Positions 10,039 through 19,110 of a stretch of DNA of 64,000 nt are shown in pieces. Source of the DNA: Burkholderiaceae bacterium 16 (GTDB lineage Bacteria > Pseudomonadota > Gammaproteobacteria > Burkholderiales > Burkholderiaceae); NCBI GenBank assembly GCA_000955785.1, contig JYOD01000047.1:1-64000 (forward strand), in the 5' to 3' direction. The notes beneath the pieces were generated by a model, which was given only the letters and a program-made list of their open reading frames with translations, was not told the DNA's origin and ran no database searches. Numbering within the stretch: position 1 is the first letter of the stretch; each line of letters starts with the position of its first letter. The position numbers and the translations under genes were made by a program.

Positions 10039-10065
10039 GCGCCGCGCCCCGGCCAGACGCCGGGG

Positions 10066-10911
10066 CTACTTCGGCTGCGCGGCCGACTTGCCGCTGACCT
10101 CCGCCATGCGCGCCCGCATGGCATCGGCCGAACCGATCTGATGGAACAGCGGGCCGCCCGGCGCAAAGCTGTCGGCCGTCGCCAGCCGCCCGATCACCAC
10201 CGGTTCAAAGCCTGCATCCCGCACCAGTTGCTCGCCAACGCGCAGCGCGGCGGGATCGTCGGCTGCGATCGGCACGGCAATCAGCCCCTCGGCGCGGTGA
10301 TGCTCGCTCGCGAATTTGGTGGCGCCCATGAAGTTGAAGGCACGGACGATGCGCGCGCCGCGCAGGTACTTTGCGGTGGTAATACCGATGCCCTTGCGCG
10401 CCGCTTCTTCTGCGATGGCGCCATCGCGCGCCCGGATGGCATTGGTCGCATCCACCACGATCTTGCCGGCAAAGGCCTTGCCATGCTCGGCAGCGATATC
10501 GGGCAAGGCCTTGTATGGAACGGCCAGAAAAATCACCTTGGAAAAGGCCAGCGCGTCGGCCACCGTGCCCGCGCGAGCAAGCGGGCCGAGCTTGTCGACG
10601 AGCGACTTGAGCTCTTCCGGATGACGCGAGGAGAACAGCACAGGATGTCCCGCGCGCACCCACAAGCCGCCGACCGTTCCTCCGATACGGCCGGAGCCAA
10701 TCACACCGATGGGAATCGGGCCGCCATCCCGGCTCGCCTGCGCGCGCAAGCGCGCGGGCAACACGCCCAGCGCGAGCAGGGCAAAACCGAGGCTGCCGCT
10801 TAGCAAGCGGCGGCGCCGGTCAACCGTGCCGGCCTGACCGGCGCAAGCCACGGCGAAGCCGGTGCGATCCGCACGGCCAGGCCTGAAGACGGGACGATCG
10901 GGAAACGGCAT
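10066..10911 (-). CDS. exported NAD(P)-binding oxidoreductase, F420-dependent NADP reductase-like
   Basis: About 281 residues. The Rossmann domain begins with IGVIGSGRIGGTVGGLW and matches the NADP oxidoreductase/F420-dependent family. Before it is a leader with consecutive arginines (DRRRRLLSGSLGFALLAL) ending near LRAQA, which looks like a Tat signal, so the folded, cofactor-loaded protein may be exported. The ATG at 10909-10911 follows GAGGAG at good spacing; the frame is open to 11022 but lacks support there. It is convergent with the desaturase and divergent from the TonB receptor. The reaction is unknown; F420 itself is not expected in most members of this order. Confidence 0.75.
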   Translation of the reverse strand: MPFPDRPVFRPGRADRTGFAVACAGQAGTVDRRRRLLSGSLGFALLALGVLPARLRAQASRDGGPIPIGVIGSGRIGGTVGGLWVRAGHPVLFSSRHPEELKSLVDKLGPLARAGTVADALAFSKVIFLAVPYKALPDIAAEHGKAFAGKIVVDATNAIRARDGAIAEEAARKGIGITTAKYLRGARIVRAFNFMGATKFASEHHRAEGLIAVPIAADDPAALRVGEQLVRDAGFEPVVIGRLATADSFAPGGPLFHQIGSADAMRARMAEVSGKSAAQPK

Positions 10912-11080
10912 GGCGAACTCCTCGATCCGGTGAGGATCACGATGCTGCGACACAGCAAAACGGAGCGCCACGCCTTTCGGAAATCCCGGTGCGTGGCGAA
11001 GCGCTCTCGGGGGCACCTTCAAACTCTAGGCGAAAAATGCAGCGCCCGTGACAATCCGCCTGCGCGACAGCCGGTTCGAT

Positions 11081-11109
11081 TTGGCATGCGCCGGGCCGTG
11101 CACTACAGT
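11081..11109 (+). promoter_or_regulatory. candidate sigma-70 promoter for the TonB receptor gene
   Basis: TTGGCA at 11081-11086 and TACAGT at 11104-11109, 17 bp apart, lie about 100 bp before the receptor start. The rest of the 301 bp between 10911 and 11213 shows no other clear element; I see no Fur-box or riboswitch core. Confidence 0.4.
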
Positions 11110-11212
11110 AAGTATCACTTGCATCACCCTGGAAGGCGCCGGCGTGCGCGATGCCTTGGTGACCGTGCGCCTGAGTCCATGCGCTTGCGTCCTTGTCCCC
11201 ACGGAGAAGGTA

Positions 11213-13549
11213 ATGCTCCCCGCCCTCCCTCGACCGCGCAGCCCAGGCCTGGCGCACGCAGCGCGGCGAACGGCGGCGAGGTGCGCACTGCTGGCGCTGG
11301 CCGCGGGCGCTCCGGTGGTTCTGGCCGCCGAAACGCCGCGGGACGTGCCCGCCGACGAGGTGCACAACCTCAAGGAAGTCACCGTGGTCGCGCCCGCGCC
11401 GCTACCCTCGTTCTCCATCCCGCGCGAGGCGTTTCCCGGCAATGTGCAGACCGCCACGGATGCCGACATGGAGCGCGCCAAATCCGGCAACCTGTCCTCG
11501 TTCCTCGGCGAGAACATGGAGAGCGTCGTGATCAACGATGTGCAAGGCAACCCGTACCTGAAGGACATCCTCTACCGCGGCTACCGGCTCTCCTCCACCC
11601 TTGGCGCGGGCCAGGGCCTGGCGCTCTACCTCGACGGCGTACGCCAGAATTCGGCGCTGGGCGACGTGGTCGACTGGACCACGATCCCCGAGGCCGCCAT
11701 CAGTACCATTACGCTGGTGCCGGGCAGCAATCCCCTGTACGGACTCAACGCGCTCGGCGGCGCGCTGGCGCTGACCACCAAGTCCGGCGAGACACACCCC
11801 GGGGTGGAAGCCGACCTGAGCGTCGGCAGCCACGGCCGCGCGCGGCTGGATGTCAGCGCCGGGCAGATGCTGGGCGACGGCTGGCACGCCTTCGTCGCGG
11901 GCACGGGGTTCCGGGAGGACGGATGGCGCGAACTTTCCGGCAGCTGGCTGGGCAATCTCTTCGCCAAGGTAGGCCGCTCCACCACGGACACGCAATGGAG
12001 CGTGAGCCTGCTTGGCAGCACCAGCAGCCTGTCCGGCAACGGCTTGCTGCCGGACAGCATCTATGGCGTCCAGCGCAATGCCATCTACACCGCGCCGGAC
12101 ATCACGCGCACACGCTCGTTCCAGGCGACGCTGAACGGCGCACACCAGTTCAATGCCGAAGACCAGCTGGCACTGACCGCCTATCTGCGCGTGGGGCGCT
12201 CGCAGGCAACCACGGGCGACGTCAGCGGCGCCTACCTGGACCGCTTGCTCGACTGCCAGGGCAACGCCGGCGACGACGGGTGCCAGCCCGGCAATGCGCC
12301 TGCCAACGCCGTGTTCAATAGCTCGACCGTCAACACGCATGACTACGGCCTGTCCGCGCAGTGGTCGCATACCGGCGACATCCACAGCGCGGTACTGGGC
12401 GCCGCGGCCGCGCTGAGCCGCGCCGCATACCACCAGGACACTCAGCCGGCCGCATTCAACGCAGATCGCGTGGCGGTGGCGGACCCTGCTTCCTCGCCCG
12501 CCACCGCGGCCTCGCTCGATGGCCGTACCACCACCTTCAGCCTGTATGCATCGGACACCATCAAGCTGTTGCCGCACAGCTATCTCACCGCGAGCGCACG
12601 CTGGAACACTTCGCGCACGCGCACCGAGATGACCTTGCCGAATGCCTCCGACGAGAGCTTCACGTTCTCGCGGCTCAACCCTGCGCTCGGCCTCTCGCAT
12701 CAGTTGCTGAGCGGCCTCACCGTTTTCGCCTCTGCCTCGCAGGGCACGCGCATGCCCACCGCCATCGAGCTTGGCTGCGCCGACCCGGCCAATGCCTGCC
12801 AGTTGCCCACCGGCCTGCAGGCCGATCCTTACCTGCGGCAGGTGGTGTCGCGCACGTACGAATTCGGCGGCCGCTGGAAAGCCGCCGATGCCACCGACCT
12901 GACGCTGGCGCTGTACCGCAGCGACAACCGCGACGACATCCTGTTCGAGCGCTCGCCGGTCAGCCCGCTCGGCTTCTTCACGAACTTTCCCAAGACCCGC
13001 AGCCAGGGCCTGGAACTCGGCCTGCGCCAGCGCCTTGGCCGTCTGACGCTGCGCGCCAGCTACAGCTACCTGCAAGCCACCTACCAGGCCGACGGCCAGA
13101 TCCAGACGCCCTTCGTGGCGCCCGTCAATGTGCGTCCCGGCACCCGCATGGCCGGCGTGCCGCTGCACAGTTTCAAGCTCGGCGTGGACTGGCGGGCAAC
13201 GGACTCCGTCACGCTCGGCGGTTCCATGATCGTTTCGTCCTCGCGGCCCGTTGCCGGCAACGAAGATGGTGCATTGACCGCGCAGGATCCGCGTCTCGCC
13301 AGTACCGCCGGCTTCGCCCTGTTCAACCTGCGCGCGAGCTGGCAGGTCGACCCGCGCTGGCAACTCTATGCGCGGGTGGACAATGTATTCGACCGCCGCT
13401 ATGAAACCTATGGACAAGCAGGCCTCAGTGTATTTCCCGGCGGCACGCTGCTGCAGCCCGGCGCGTCGGTGCCGACCGAGCGCTTCGTCGCGCCGGGCGC
13501 GCCGCGGCTGTTCCTGGTGGGGGTGCGCTACGAATGGGATGGGCGTTAG
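11213..13549 (+). CDS. TonB-dependent outer membrane receptor
   Basis: Outer membrane gated transporter of about 778 residues. The ATG at 11213 follows GGAGAAGG; the upstream open frame (from 11048) is not used. A signal peptide ends near VVLAAE. The plug domain (about 60-180) contains the plug-type segment GQGLALYLDGVRQN and LVPGSNPLYGLNALGGALAL. A 22-strand barrel follows, with FDRRYETYGQ near the C-terminus. Substrate is unknown: plug and barrel resemble FecA-type receptors, but there is no sigma/anti-sigma pair here. It leads a + strand run with a beta-propeller protein, a solute-binding protein and a permease, which may serve the same solute. Confidence 0.9.
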   Translation: MLPALPRPRSPGLAHAARRTAARCALLALAAGAPVVLAAETPRDVPADEVHNLKEVTVVAPAPLPSFSIPREAFPGNVQTATDADMERAKSGNLSSFLGENMESVVINDVQGNPYLKDILYRGYRLSSTLGAGQGLALYLDGVRQNSALGDVVDWTTIPEAAISTITLVPGSNPLYGLNALGGALALTTKSGETHPGVEADLSVGSHGRARLDVSAGQMLGDGWHAFVAGTGFREDGWRELSGSWLGNLFAKVGRSTTDTQWSVSLLGSTSSLSGNGLLPDSIYGVQRNAIYTAPDITRTRSFQATLNGAHQFNAEDQLALTAYLRVGRSQATTGDVSGAYLDRLLDCQGNAGDDGCQPGNAPANAVFNSSTVNTHDYGLSAQWSHTGDIHSAVLGAAAALSRAAYHQDTQPAAFNADRVAVADPASSPATAASLDGRTTTFSLYASDTIKLLPHSYLTASARWNTSRTRTEMTLPNASDESFTFSRLNPALGLSHQLLSGLTVFASASQGTRMPTAIELGCADPANACQLPTGLQADPYLRQVVSRTYEFGGRWKAADATDLTLALYRSDNRDDILFERSPVSPLGFFTNFPKTRSQGLELGLRQRLGRLTLRASYSYLQATYQADGQIQTPFVAPVNVRPGTRMAGVPLHSFKLGVDWRATDSVTLGGSMIVSSSRPVAGNEDGALTAQDPRLASTAGFALFNLRASWQVDPRWQLYARVDNVFDRRYETYGQAGLSVFPGGTLLQPGASVPTERFVAPGAPRLFLVGVRYEWDGR

Positions 13550-13677
13550 CGGCTGCGGCGCACCGAAAGTCCTTGGCGGCGACCACACCCTCGCCAAGAA
13601 TAAAGCGACGCATGGTTGCCATCCCTGGATGGCACGAAGCCGGCCGTCACGGCAAGCAACGCAATCGGGAGGCGCGC

Positions 13678-14775
13678 ATGGCCACGGAAAAGAGATATCG
13701 CAGGCCGGGCCGGACCACGCTGGCGCTGTGTGCCGCGCTCGCCTGCGCCGCGTGCGCGTGGCGCGCACAGACGCCCCTCCCCCAGCCCGCCACGGCCTAT
13801 GTATCCGGCGAGACCGGCGGCATCGCAGTGATTGACCTCGGCCGGCTCGAAATCACGCGCACCCTGGACACCGGCGGCAAGGGTCCGCGCGGCATCGGCA
13901 TCAGCGCGGATGGCCGCTACCTGCTGGCCGCCAACAAGGGCACCAGCGACCTTTCCGTCATCGACACGCGCGACGGCCAGCTGGTCAGGCGCATACCGAT
14001 CGGCAAGAACCCGGAATTCGTGCGCGTGTCCGGCGGGCAGGCCTTCGTCACCTACGAGCCCGGCGAGCGCAACGGGCCACCCGGAGCGGAACCCGCGCCG
14101 GAAGCCGGCAAGCCAGCCAAGGCCGGCGACGACGCCCCGGTCCCGGCGGAAATCGCGGTGATCGATCTCAAGGACTGGCGCGTCACGCGCGCCATCCCCA
14201 GCGGGCTGGAAACCGAAGGCATCGAGTTCTCGCCGGACGCTCGCCTGCTGCTGGTCACCAACGAGGGCGACGACACCGTCTCGGTCTACGAGCGCGCCAG
14301 CGGCCGCCGCCTCAATCTGCTCAAGACGCCGCCCGGATCGCGGCCGCGCGGCATCAAGGTGAGCCCGGATGGGCGGCGCTACATCGTCACGCTCGAATCG
14401 GCGAACGCATTCCTGGTGCTCGACGCGGCCGACTACCGCATCCTGCGCACGGTGCCGACGCGCGCCGGGCCCTACGGGGTCGCGTTCGACCGCGCAGGCG
14501 AACGCCTGTTCGTCGCGGCCTCGCGTGCCGACACCATCCAGGTCTTCGATGCGGGCAGCTATGAGAATATCGCCAACATCGCTACGGGCAAGCGCTGCTG
14601 GCACTTCAGCTTCACCCCCGACGACGCGCGGCTGCTGATTGCCTGCGGCCGCTCGAACGCGGTCTATGTGGTGGACGCGCGCAGTTACCAGCCGCTGCGG
14701 GAAATCGCCGGCGTCGCGCTGAGCTGGGGCATCGTCACTTACCCGAAAAGCCCCGGGACGCTGGATGCGCCATGA
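13678..14775 (+). CDS. YVTN-type beta-propeller protein, exported
   Basis: About 365 residues. The signal-like N-terminus (TTLALCAALACAACAW) has cysteines near the cleavage point, so it may be a lipoprotein although no perfect lipobox is seen. It is followed by repeats of the form GPRGIGISADGRYLLAANKG, EGIEFSPDARLLLVTNEG and PYGVAFDRAGERLFVAAS, typical of seven-bladed YVTN/YncE propellers. A proline/alanine-rich insertion near residues 135-155 interrupts the blades. The ATG at 13678 follows GGGAGG. It is 128 bp after the TonB receptor. YncE-like propellers are periplasmic and often sit with TonB or PQQ systems; the exact role is unknown. Confidence 0.82.
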   Translation: MATEKRYRRPGRTTLALCAALACAACAWRAQTPLPQPATAYVSGETGGIAVIDLGRLEITRTLDTGGKGPRGIGISADGRYLLAANKGTSDLSVIDTRDGQLVRRIPIGKNPEFVRVSGGQAFVTYEPGERNGPPGAEPAPEAGKPAKAGDDAPVPAEIAVIDLKDWRVTRAIPSGLETEGIEFSPDARLLLVTNEGDDTVSVYERASGRRLNLLKTPPGSRPRGIKVSPDGRRYIVTLESANAFLVLDAADYRILRTVPTRAGPYGVAFDRAGERLFVAASRADTIQVFDAGSYENIANIATGKRCWHFSFTPDDARLLIACGRSNAVYVVDARSYQPLREIAGVALSWGIVTYPKSPGTLDAP

Positions 14776-14922
14776 ACGCCGTGGCATGCGATTTCTCATC
14801 GCGCCAGCGTCCGTCGATCGCCCGCATATAGGCCAAAAGGCCAATTGACGCACCAGGGAATCGCGGACAAAGTGAATCAGTCTGGAGCGCAATTCCATGT
14901 CGAGACTGGCTCGGGGGCCCGC

Positions 14923-15960
14923 ATGACCCTCCTTTGGCGCGTCGTCAGAATGCTCTTGCCGGGTACGCTTCCGTGGCTCATGGCCGCCGGGTTGCCGGCG
15001 CATGCCGCGGACGGCGATACGCTTGCGCAGGCCAGGGCGCGCGGCACGCTGCGCTGCGGCGTCAGCGAGGGCATTGCGGGATTCTCGGCGAAGGACGCTT
15101 CGGGCCGCTGGTCAGGCATCGACGTCGATTTCTGCCGCGCCGTAGCGGCTGCGGCCCTGGGCCAGGCGGACAAGGTGACATTCGTTCCGCTGAAGGCTTC
15201 AGGCAGGTTCCCGGCACTGCGCACAGGCGTGGTGGACCTGCTCAGCCGCAACACCACGTGGACCCTGGCCCGCGAGAGCACGCTGCGCGTGCAGTTCGCC
15301 GGAATACTTTATTACGACGGCCAGGCGTTCATGGTGCCCAGGCAAAACGCGCCCAGGTCGATTGCGGGACTTGATCACGCCACCGTCTGCGTCGAAAAGG
15401 GTACGTCCAGCGAAGACCATCTGGCGACTTACTTCGCAGCGAATCGCCTGACCGTGAAACCATTCGTTGTGGACTCCGCAACGGAAGTGGCCGACGCCTT
15501 TTTCTCGGGGCGCTGCAGCGCCTACACCGCGGACGCCTCCCAGCTTGCGGCCGCGCGCCTGCGCATCCGGGACGGCTCGCAAGCCTATGTCATCCTGCCC
15601 GAGCGGATATCGAAGGAACCGCACGGTCCGGTCGTGCGCAACGACGACCAGCGCTGGCTGACGCTCGTCCGTTGGGTACTCTTCTCGCTCATTGCCGCGG
15701 AAGAAGCCGGGATCACGCAAGCCAGCGCGGGCGAACGCATGCGGGATCCGGCGGTGGCCCGCGCATTCGAAGCCGGCGCGGACGCCAGCCAGGCGCTCGG
15801 CGTCGAGCCCGGCTGGGCCGCGCGCGCGGTGCAGAGCGTGGGCAACTACGGAGAAATGTTCGATCGCAATCTCGGCGCGCAAAGCCCGCTCAGTCTCGAA
15901 CGCGGACTTAACCGGCTCTGGACGCAGGGCGGCCTGATGTACGCGCCACCGGTGCGATAG
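14923..15960 (+). CDS. periplasmic amino-acid-type solute-binding protein
   Basis: About 345 residues, type 2 periplasmic binding fold. A signal peptide ends at LPAHAAD; then GTLRCGVSEGIAGFSAKD, SGIDVDFCRAVAAAALG and VDLLSRNTTWTLARE follow, as in the AapJ/general L-amino acid binding proteins. The ATG at 14923 is chosen for the signal peptide; the frame is open from 14845. No ABC permease or ATPase gene lies nearby, so it either works with a distant transporter or has another sensing role. It is followed 35 bp later by a secondary permease. Confidence 0.82.
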   Translation: MTLLWRVVRMLLPGTLPWLMAAGLPAHAADGDTLAQARARGTLRCGVSEGIAGFSAKDASGRWSGIDVDFCRAVAAAALGQADKVTFVPLKASGRFPALRTGVVDLLSRNTTWTLARESTLRVQFAGILYYDGQAFMVPRQNAPRSIAGLDHATVCVEKGTSSEDHLATYFAANRLTVKPFVVDSATEVADAFFSGRCSAYTADASQLAAARLRIRDGSQAYVILPERISKEPHGPVVRNDDQRWLTLVRWVLFSLIAAEEAGITQASAGERMRDPAVARAFEAGADASQALGVEPGWAARAVQSVGNYGEMFDRNLGAQSPLSLERGLNRLWTQGGLMYAPPVR

Positions 15961-15995
15961 GCCTTATCGATGCAACGGGCAGCGGAGGCCGCCGC

Positions 15996-17336
15996 ATGAG
16001 CGAACTGCAGATCTACATCGTCCTTGGCGTATTCGGGGCCGTGATTCTCACCATCGCCTTCAACCTGCTGGACATGGCGGTAGCTGCCCTGGTCGGCGTG
16101 TGCATCCTGATCTCCCTGGGGATCCTGAACGAGCAGGATCTGCTGAGCGCCACCCGCACCTCCGGCGGCCCCATCAGTCTGCTGTTCGGTGGCATGGTGG
16201 TGGCGCGCATCCTTTCCACCACCGGTCTCTTCGACCGCATCGGCGACCTGTACCTGAGTGCCACGGGCGGAAGCGGCAAACGGTTCCTGCTGTTGCTGAT
16301 CGCGCTGGTCGCGCCCCTGTGCGCCTTCCTGCCGAACGCGACCACGGTCATTCTGATCGCACCCATCATCATCCGGGTTGCCATCGCCCTCGAAGTGGAC
16401 TTTGTCGGACCGATGGTGCTGACCGCCATCGTGAGCAATTCCGCAGGCCTGCTGACGCTGGTGGGAGACCCGGCGACATTTCTCGTGGGCAGTTCCATCG
16501 GCATGACGTTTGGCGAGTACCTTCACCGCGTGAGCCTGGGCGGCGTCATCGCCTTGCTCGTCATCGTCCCGCTATTGCCGCTCCTGATGCCGGACCTGTG
16601 GCGCCTGCGGCGTCCGCTGCCGCCGCGCGCGCAGCTGCGCAAGCTCGAGCGGCCCATCTACGCGGCGCTCTCGCTCGCCGTCCTGTTGACAATGGTGGCG
16701 CTGTTCGTTTTCGGTGAGTACCTGCCCACGCGGCTCGTGCCGCCCACGGTCGCGCTGATCGCCAGCGCCCTTGCCCTGCTGGTCGGATATGAAGCCCGCT
16801 TCGAGCCGACCGACAGCGTGCTGCGGGACGTCGACTGGAAAACCCTGTTGTTCCTTGGGTGCATCTTCTGCCTGGTGCAAGCGGTGACCAAGACGGGACT
16901 GATCCAGGTCATGGCGCTGAAGCTCCAGGATTCCTTCGGCACCCAGCTCACGCTCGTTGCACTAGTGATGATTGCAACAATCGGGGTGCTTTCAAGCCTG
17001 CTGGCCAACGTTCCCGTGGCGGCGGCGTCGATCCTGATGGTCAAGGGCTACCTGGTCGCGGCGGAAGTGGTGCCCGACGCAGCGCTTGCGGAGCAGTTCA
17101 CCCAGTGGCCGGCGGCCGCGATTCCGGTGTTCGTCGGGATGATGTTCGGCGCAACGCTCGGCGGCAACGCCACCCTCATCGGCGCATCGGCCAACATCGT
17201 GGCCGCCGGCATTTGCGCGCGCGAGGGCAAGCCGGTCACGTTCGCCAGATACATGCGCTATGGACTGCCGATCACCGTGGCCCAGCTGGCGGCGTCGGCG
17301 GTCTACGTCATCGTGCTAGCGCGGTTGATGCGCTGA
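15996..17336 (+). CDS. ion permease of the ArsB/NhaD/SLC13 (ion transporter) superfamily
   Basis: Polytopic inner membrane protein of 446 residues with about 11 hydrophobic segments. The LPNATTVILIAPI and VGDPATFLVGSSIG motifs in the first half, and NVPVAAASI with GGNATLIGASANIV in the second, are the paired N(T/V)-P/GDP signatures of the ion transporter superfamily (ArsB, NhaD, CitM, DASS). The start follows GGAGG with 7 nt spacing. It could move sodium, an organic acid or an oxyanion; the sequence does not say which. It is the last gene of the + strand run begun by the TonB receptor. Confidence 0.82.
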   Translation: MSELQIYIVLGVFGAVILTIAFNLLDMAVAALVGVCILISLGILNEQDLLSATRTSGGPISLLFGGMVVARILSTTGLFDRIGDLYLSATGGSGKRFLLLLIALVAPLCAFLPNATTVILIAPIIIRVAIALEVDFVGPMVLTAIVSNSAGLLTLVGDPATFLVGSSIGMTFGEYLHRVSLGGVIALLVIVPLLPLLMPDLWRLRRPLPPRAQLRKLERPIYAALSLAVLLTMVALFVFGEYLPTRLVPPTVALIASALALLVGYEARFEPTDSVLRDVDWKTLLFLGCIFCLVQAVTKTGLIQVMALKLQDSFGTQLTLVALVMIATIGVLSSLLANVPVAAASILMVKGYLVAAEVVPDAALAEQFTQWPAAAIPVFVGMMFGATLGGNATLIGASANIVAAGICAREGKPVTFARYMRYGLPITVAQLAASAVYVIVLARLMR

Positions 17337-17353
17337 CGATGCGATGCGGGTAT

Positions 17354-17398
17354 TCCGATACTCAACGGATACTCAGCGGATATCCAGCCGATGCTCAG
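17354..17398. repeat. degenerate 11-12 bp tandem repeat
   Basis: Four imperfect copies related to CGGATACTCAG lie in the short space between the permease and the convergent repeat-rich gene, reaching its stop codon. Probably slippage-derived; no function is seen. Confidence 0.35.
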
Positions 17399-18177
17399 GC
17401 AGGCGTCGGCACCACGCGGTAGTAGACGCCGTTAGCACCGTAGGAGGGCTTGAACCACGTGTTGCCGCACAAATAGTAAGTGCCGCCCCGAACGGTGGGC
17501 GTGATGCAGCCCGCTGGCAGCGTCGGGTAGATCGCCCCCATCGCAAATGCCATACTGGCCGGGGCTGCGGCGGCCGTCGCCCCGGCGACCACACCGGCGT
17601 TATAGGCATTGGATGTCGCCGCGGCCGTATTGGCCGATGCCACGGCCGCCCCTGCCGCCACGCCGACCACCGCGCCCGCCGCGGCGGCCCCTGCGGTGGA
17701 CCAGCCTCCGCAGTTGTAGCACCCGGACCCGTAGTTGTTCACGACGACCGGCGGATGGTATGCAGGGTACGTCGCACCGTAGTAGGGGCTGTGGTACGCC
17801 GTGGCGCCCGAGGAGTTCGTATAGGTCGTATAGCCGGATCCCGTGGCATGCGTCGCCGTGCCGCCATACGCACCGGTGGCGGTAGTGCCCTGGCCGTAGG
17901 TGTGGGTCGCGGTGCCGCCATAGCGGTTGGTGGCGGTCGTCTGCCCCGAACCTTCCGCGTGCGTGGCAGTACCGCCGTAGCGGCCGGTTGCGGTCGTGCC
18001 CTCCCCGTAGGTGTGCGTTTCGCTGCCACCCCAGGCGTTGCTCCGGGTCGTGGAATCCGAACCGGGCGCGTGCGATGTGCTGCCTCCGCGATAGTTGGCG
18101 TGCGACCACGCCCCCACGGGACCGGCCGCGAGCGCCGGGATCAGCAACCCCAACAGATGGACCACGGCTTTCTTCAT
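17395..18177 (-). CDS. secreted Gly/Thr/Tyr-rich repeat protein
   Basis: About 260 residues. A signal peptide (KKAVVHLLGLLIPALAAGPVGA) is followed by four tandem repeats of 18-19 residues of the form YGGTATHxxGxGTTAT (about residues 45-120). An Ala/Val/Gly-rich hydrophobic stretch (about 165-215) and a compact C-terminal domain with cysteines (PAGCITP and YYLCGNTWFKP) follow. The ATG at 18175-18177 has GAGGAG 7 nt upstream; an ATG five codons earlier overlaps that site and is unlikely. It is the last gene of a three-gene operon after the 98-residue protein and the DUF2092 protein. An outer-surface or matrix role is likely, but no known family is recognised. Confidence 0.75.
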   Translation of the reverse strand: MKKAVVHLLGLLIPALAAGPVGAWSHANYRGGSTSHAPGSDSTTRSNAWGGSETHTYGEGTTATGRYGGTATHAEGSGQTTATNRYGGTATHTYGQGTTATGAYGGTATHATGSGYTTYTNSSGATAYHSPYYGATYPAYHPPVVVNNYGSGCYNCGGWSTAGAAAAGAVVGVAAGAAVASANTAAATSNAYNAGVVAGATAAAAPASMAFAMGAIYPTLPAGCITPTVRGGTYYLCGNTWFKPSYGANGVYYRVVPTPA

Positions 18178-18188
18178 GATGCGTCTCC

Positions 18189-19064
18189 TCATTGCCCCTT
18201 GGCCGGCCTGGACTTCGGAGGAGGCTTCATGCCCGGCCCACCCTTTGCATCCGGCGGCTCGAACGCAATGCGCGCCGCGCTGGCCGCGCTGGCTGAAACG
18301 AAGGCGCTTGCGGGAACGGCGGCGTCCAGCTCCCAGTTTGATAGTTCCAGGACATGGCGCAAGCGGGTACGGTCATTGAGGTAAACGGCATAGATGCGGC
18401 GCGGCAGCTTGTCCTGCGTGCCGATCCACGCTTGCACGAACACATCCCCGGTGACATACGCCACCATGTCCGTTGTCGTATTCCCGACCACGCCTGACTG
18501 ACCGACATAGAACGCGGTCTTCAGTCCGTCGGCGATGTCCTTGTAGGGATCCGTGACGATCACATCGGTAAACGGGAAATAGATCGCCGCGGTATCGTAG
18601 GCCTTCTGCAGCGCGGCGTCGATGGTCGGTGGCGCGTCCGCAACGGCGACGAGGTTCTCGGCTGGCGAAAGTGCCATCATGCTCTTGCCGTCGTAGTAGA
18701 ACTCCGAGGGGGGCCCGTCGCCGAGCGTGACGATCTTGAGCTTGTCCGGCCGCTGCATGATCACCTGCGATTTGGTGGAATAGACGAGCGGCGGACCGAG
18801 GCGGCTCGGACTTTCATAGGAGACGACCGCCGTGAACGCCATCGTCCTGGCAGCGGCAAGGCGGGCGCTCGCCCCTTTTAGGATGTCTACCGCGCGTGGT
18901 TCGATGCCGGCCTGGAACGTCGGCGCGGCGGCCTTGAGCACCGGCTTGGCGGCGGCCTTCGGCTTGTTCTGCGCCGGCTGGGACTGCTGTGCCATGCCGG
19001 TAGCGGACAGCAGCAGGCCCAGCACCACAAAGGCTGCGCGCAACAGCAATTTCTCGTTGATCAT
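18189..19064 (-). CDS. DUF2092-family periplasmic protein
   Basis: 291 residues. A signal peptide ends at SATGMAQQ and is followed by an Ala/Lys-rich linker. The rest matches the DUF2092 fold (LolA/LolB-like beta barrel half): RAVDILKGASARLAAARTMA, then SQVIMQRPDKLKI and EFYYDGKSMMALSP. It may bind lipid or lipoprotein, as the fold suggests; this is not shown. The C-terminal tail is Pro/Lys-rich. It sits 11 bp upstream of the repeat-rich secreted protein and 46 bp downstream of the 98-residue gene, all on the minus strand. Confidence 0.8.
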   Translation of the reverse strand: MINEKLLLRAAFVVLGLLLSATGMAQQSQPAQNKPKAAAKPVLKAAAPTFQAGIEPRAVDILKGASARLAAARTMAFTAVVSYESPSRLGPPLVYSTKSQVIMQRPDKLKIVTLGDGPPSEFYYDGKSMMALSPAENLVAVADAPPTIDAALQKAYDTAAIYFPFTDVIVTDPYKDIADGLKTAFYVGQSGVVGNTTTDMVAYVTGDVFVQAWIGTQDKLPRRIYAVYLNDRTRLRHVLELSNWELDAAVPASAFVSASAASAARIAFEPPDAKGGPGMKPPPKSRPAKGQ

Positions 19065-19110
19065 CGCGGTCTCGGTAGATCATTCAGTCTGGTGTAGCAC
19101 CCGACGGCGA

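Noticed and set aside
11023..11212. Possible riboswitch or Fur box before the TonB receptor
   Set aside because: No cobalamin, TPP or other core sequence and no Fur-like GATAAT repeat array could be read; only a sigma-70-like promoter is visible.
11402..13768. 788-codon minus-strand frame opposite the TonB receptor
   Set aside because: Same antisense artefact; no ribosome site or domain, and the receptor is well supported on the + strand.
16684..16693. TGTTGACAAT-like match to the GntR operator inside the permease gene
   Set aside because: It lies within coding sequence, is a single half-quality copy and has no second site at 32 bp; probably chance.
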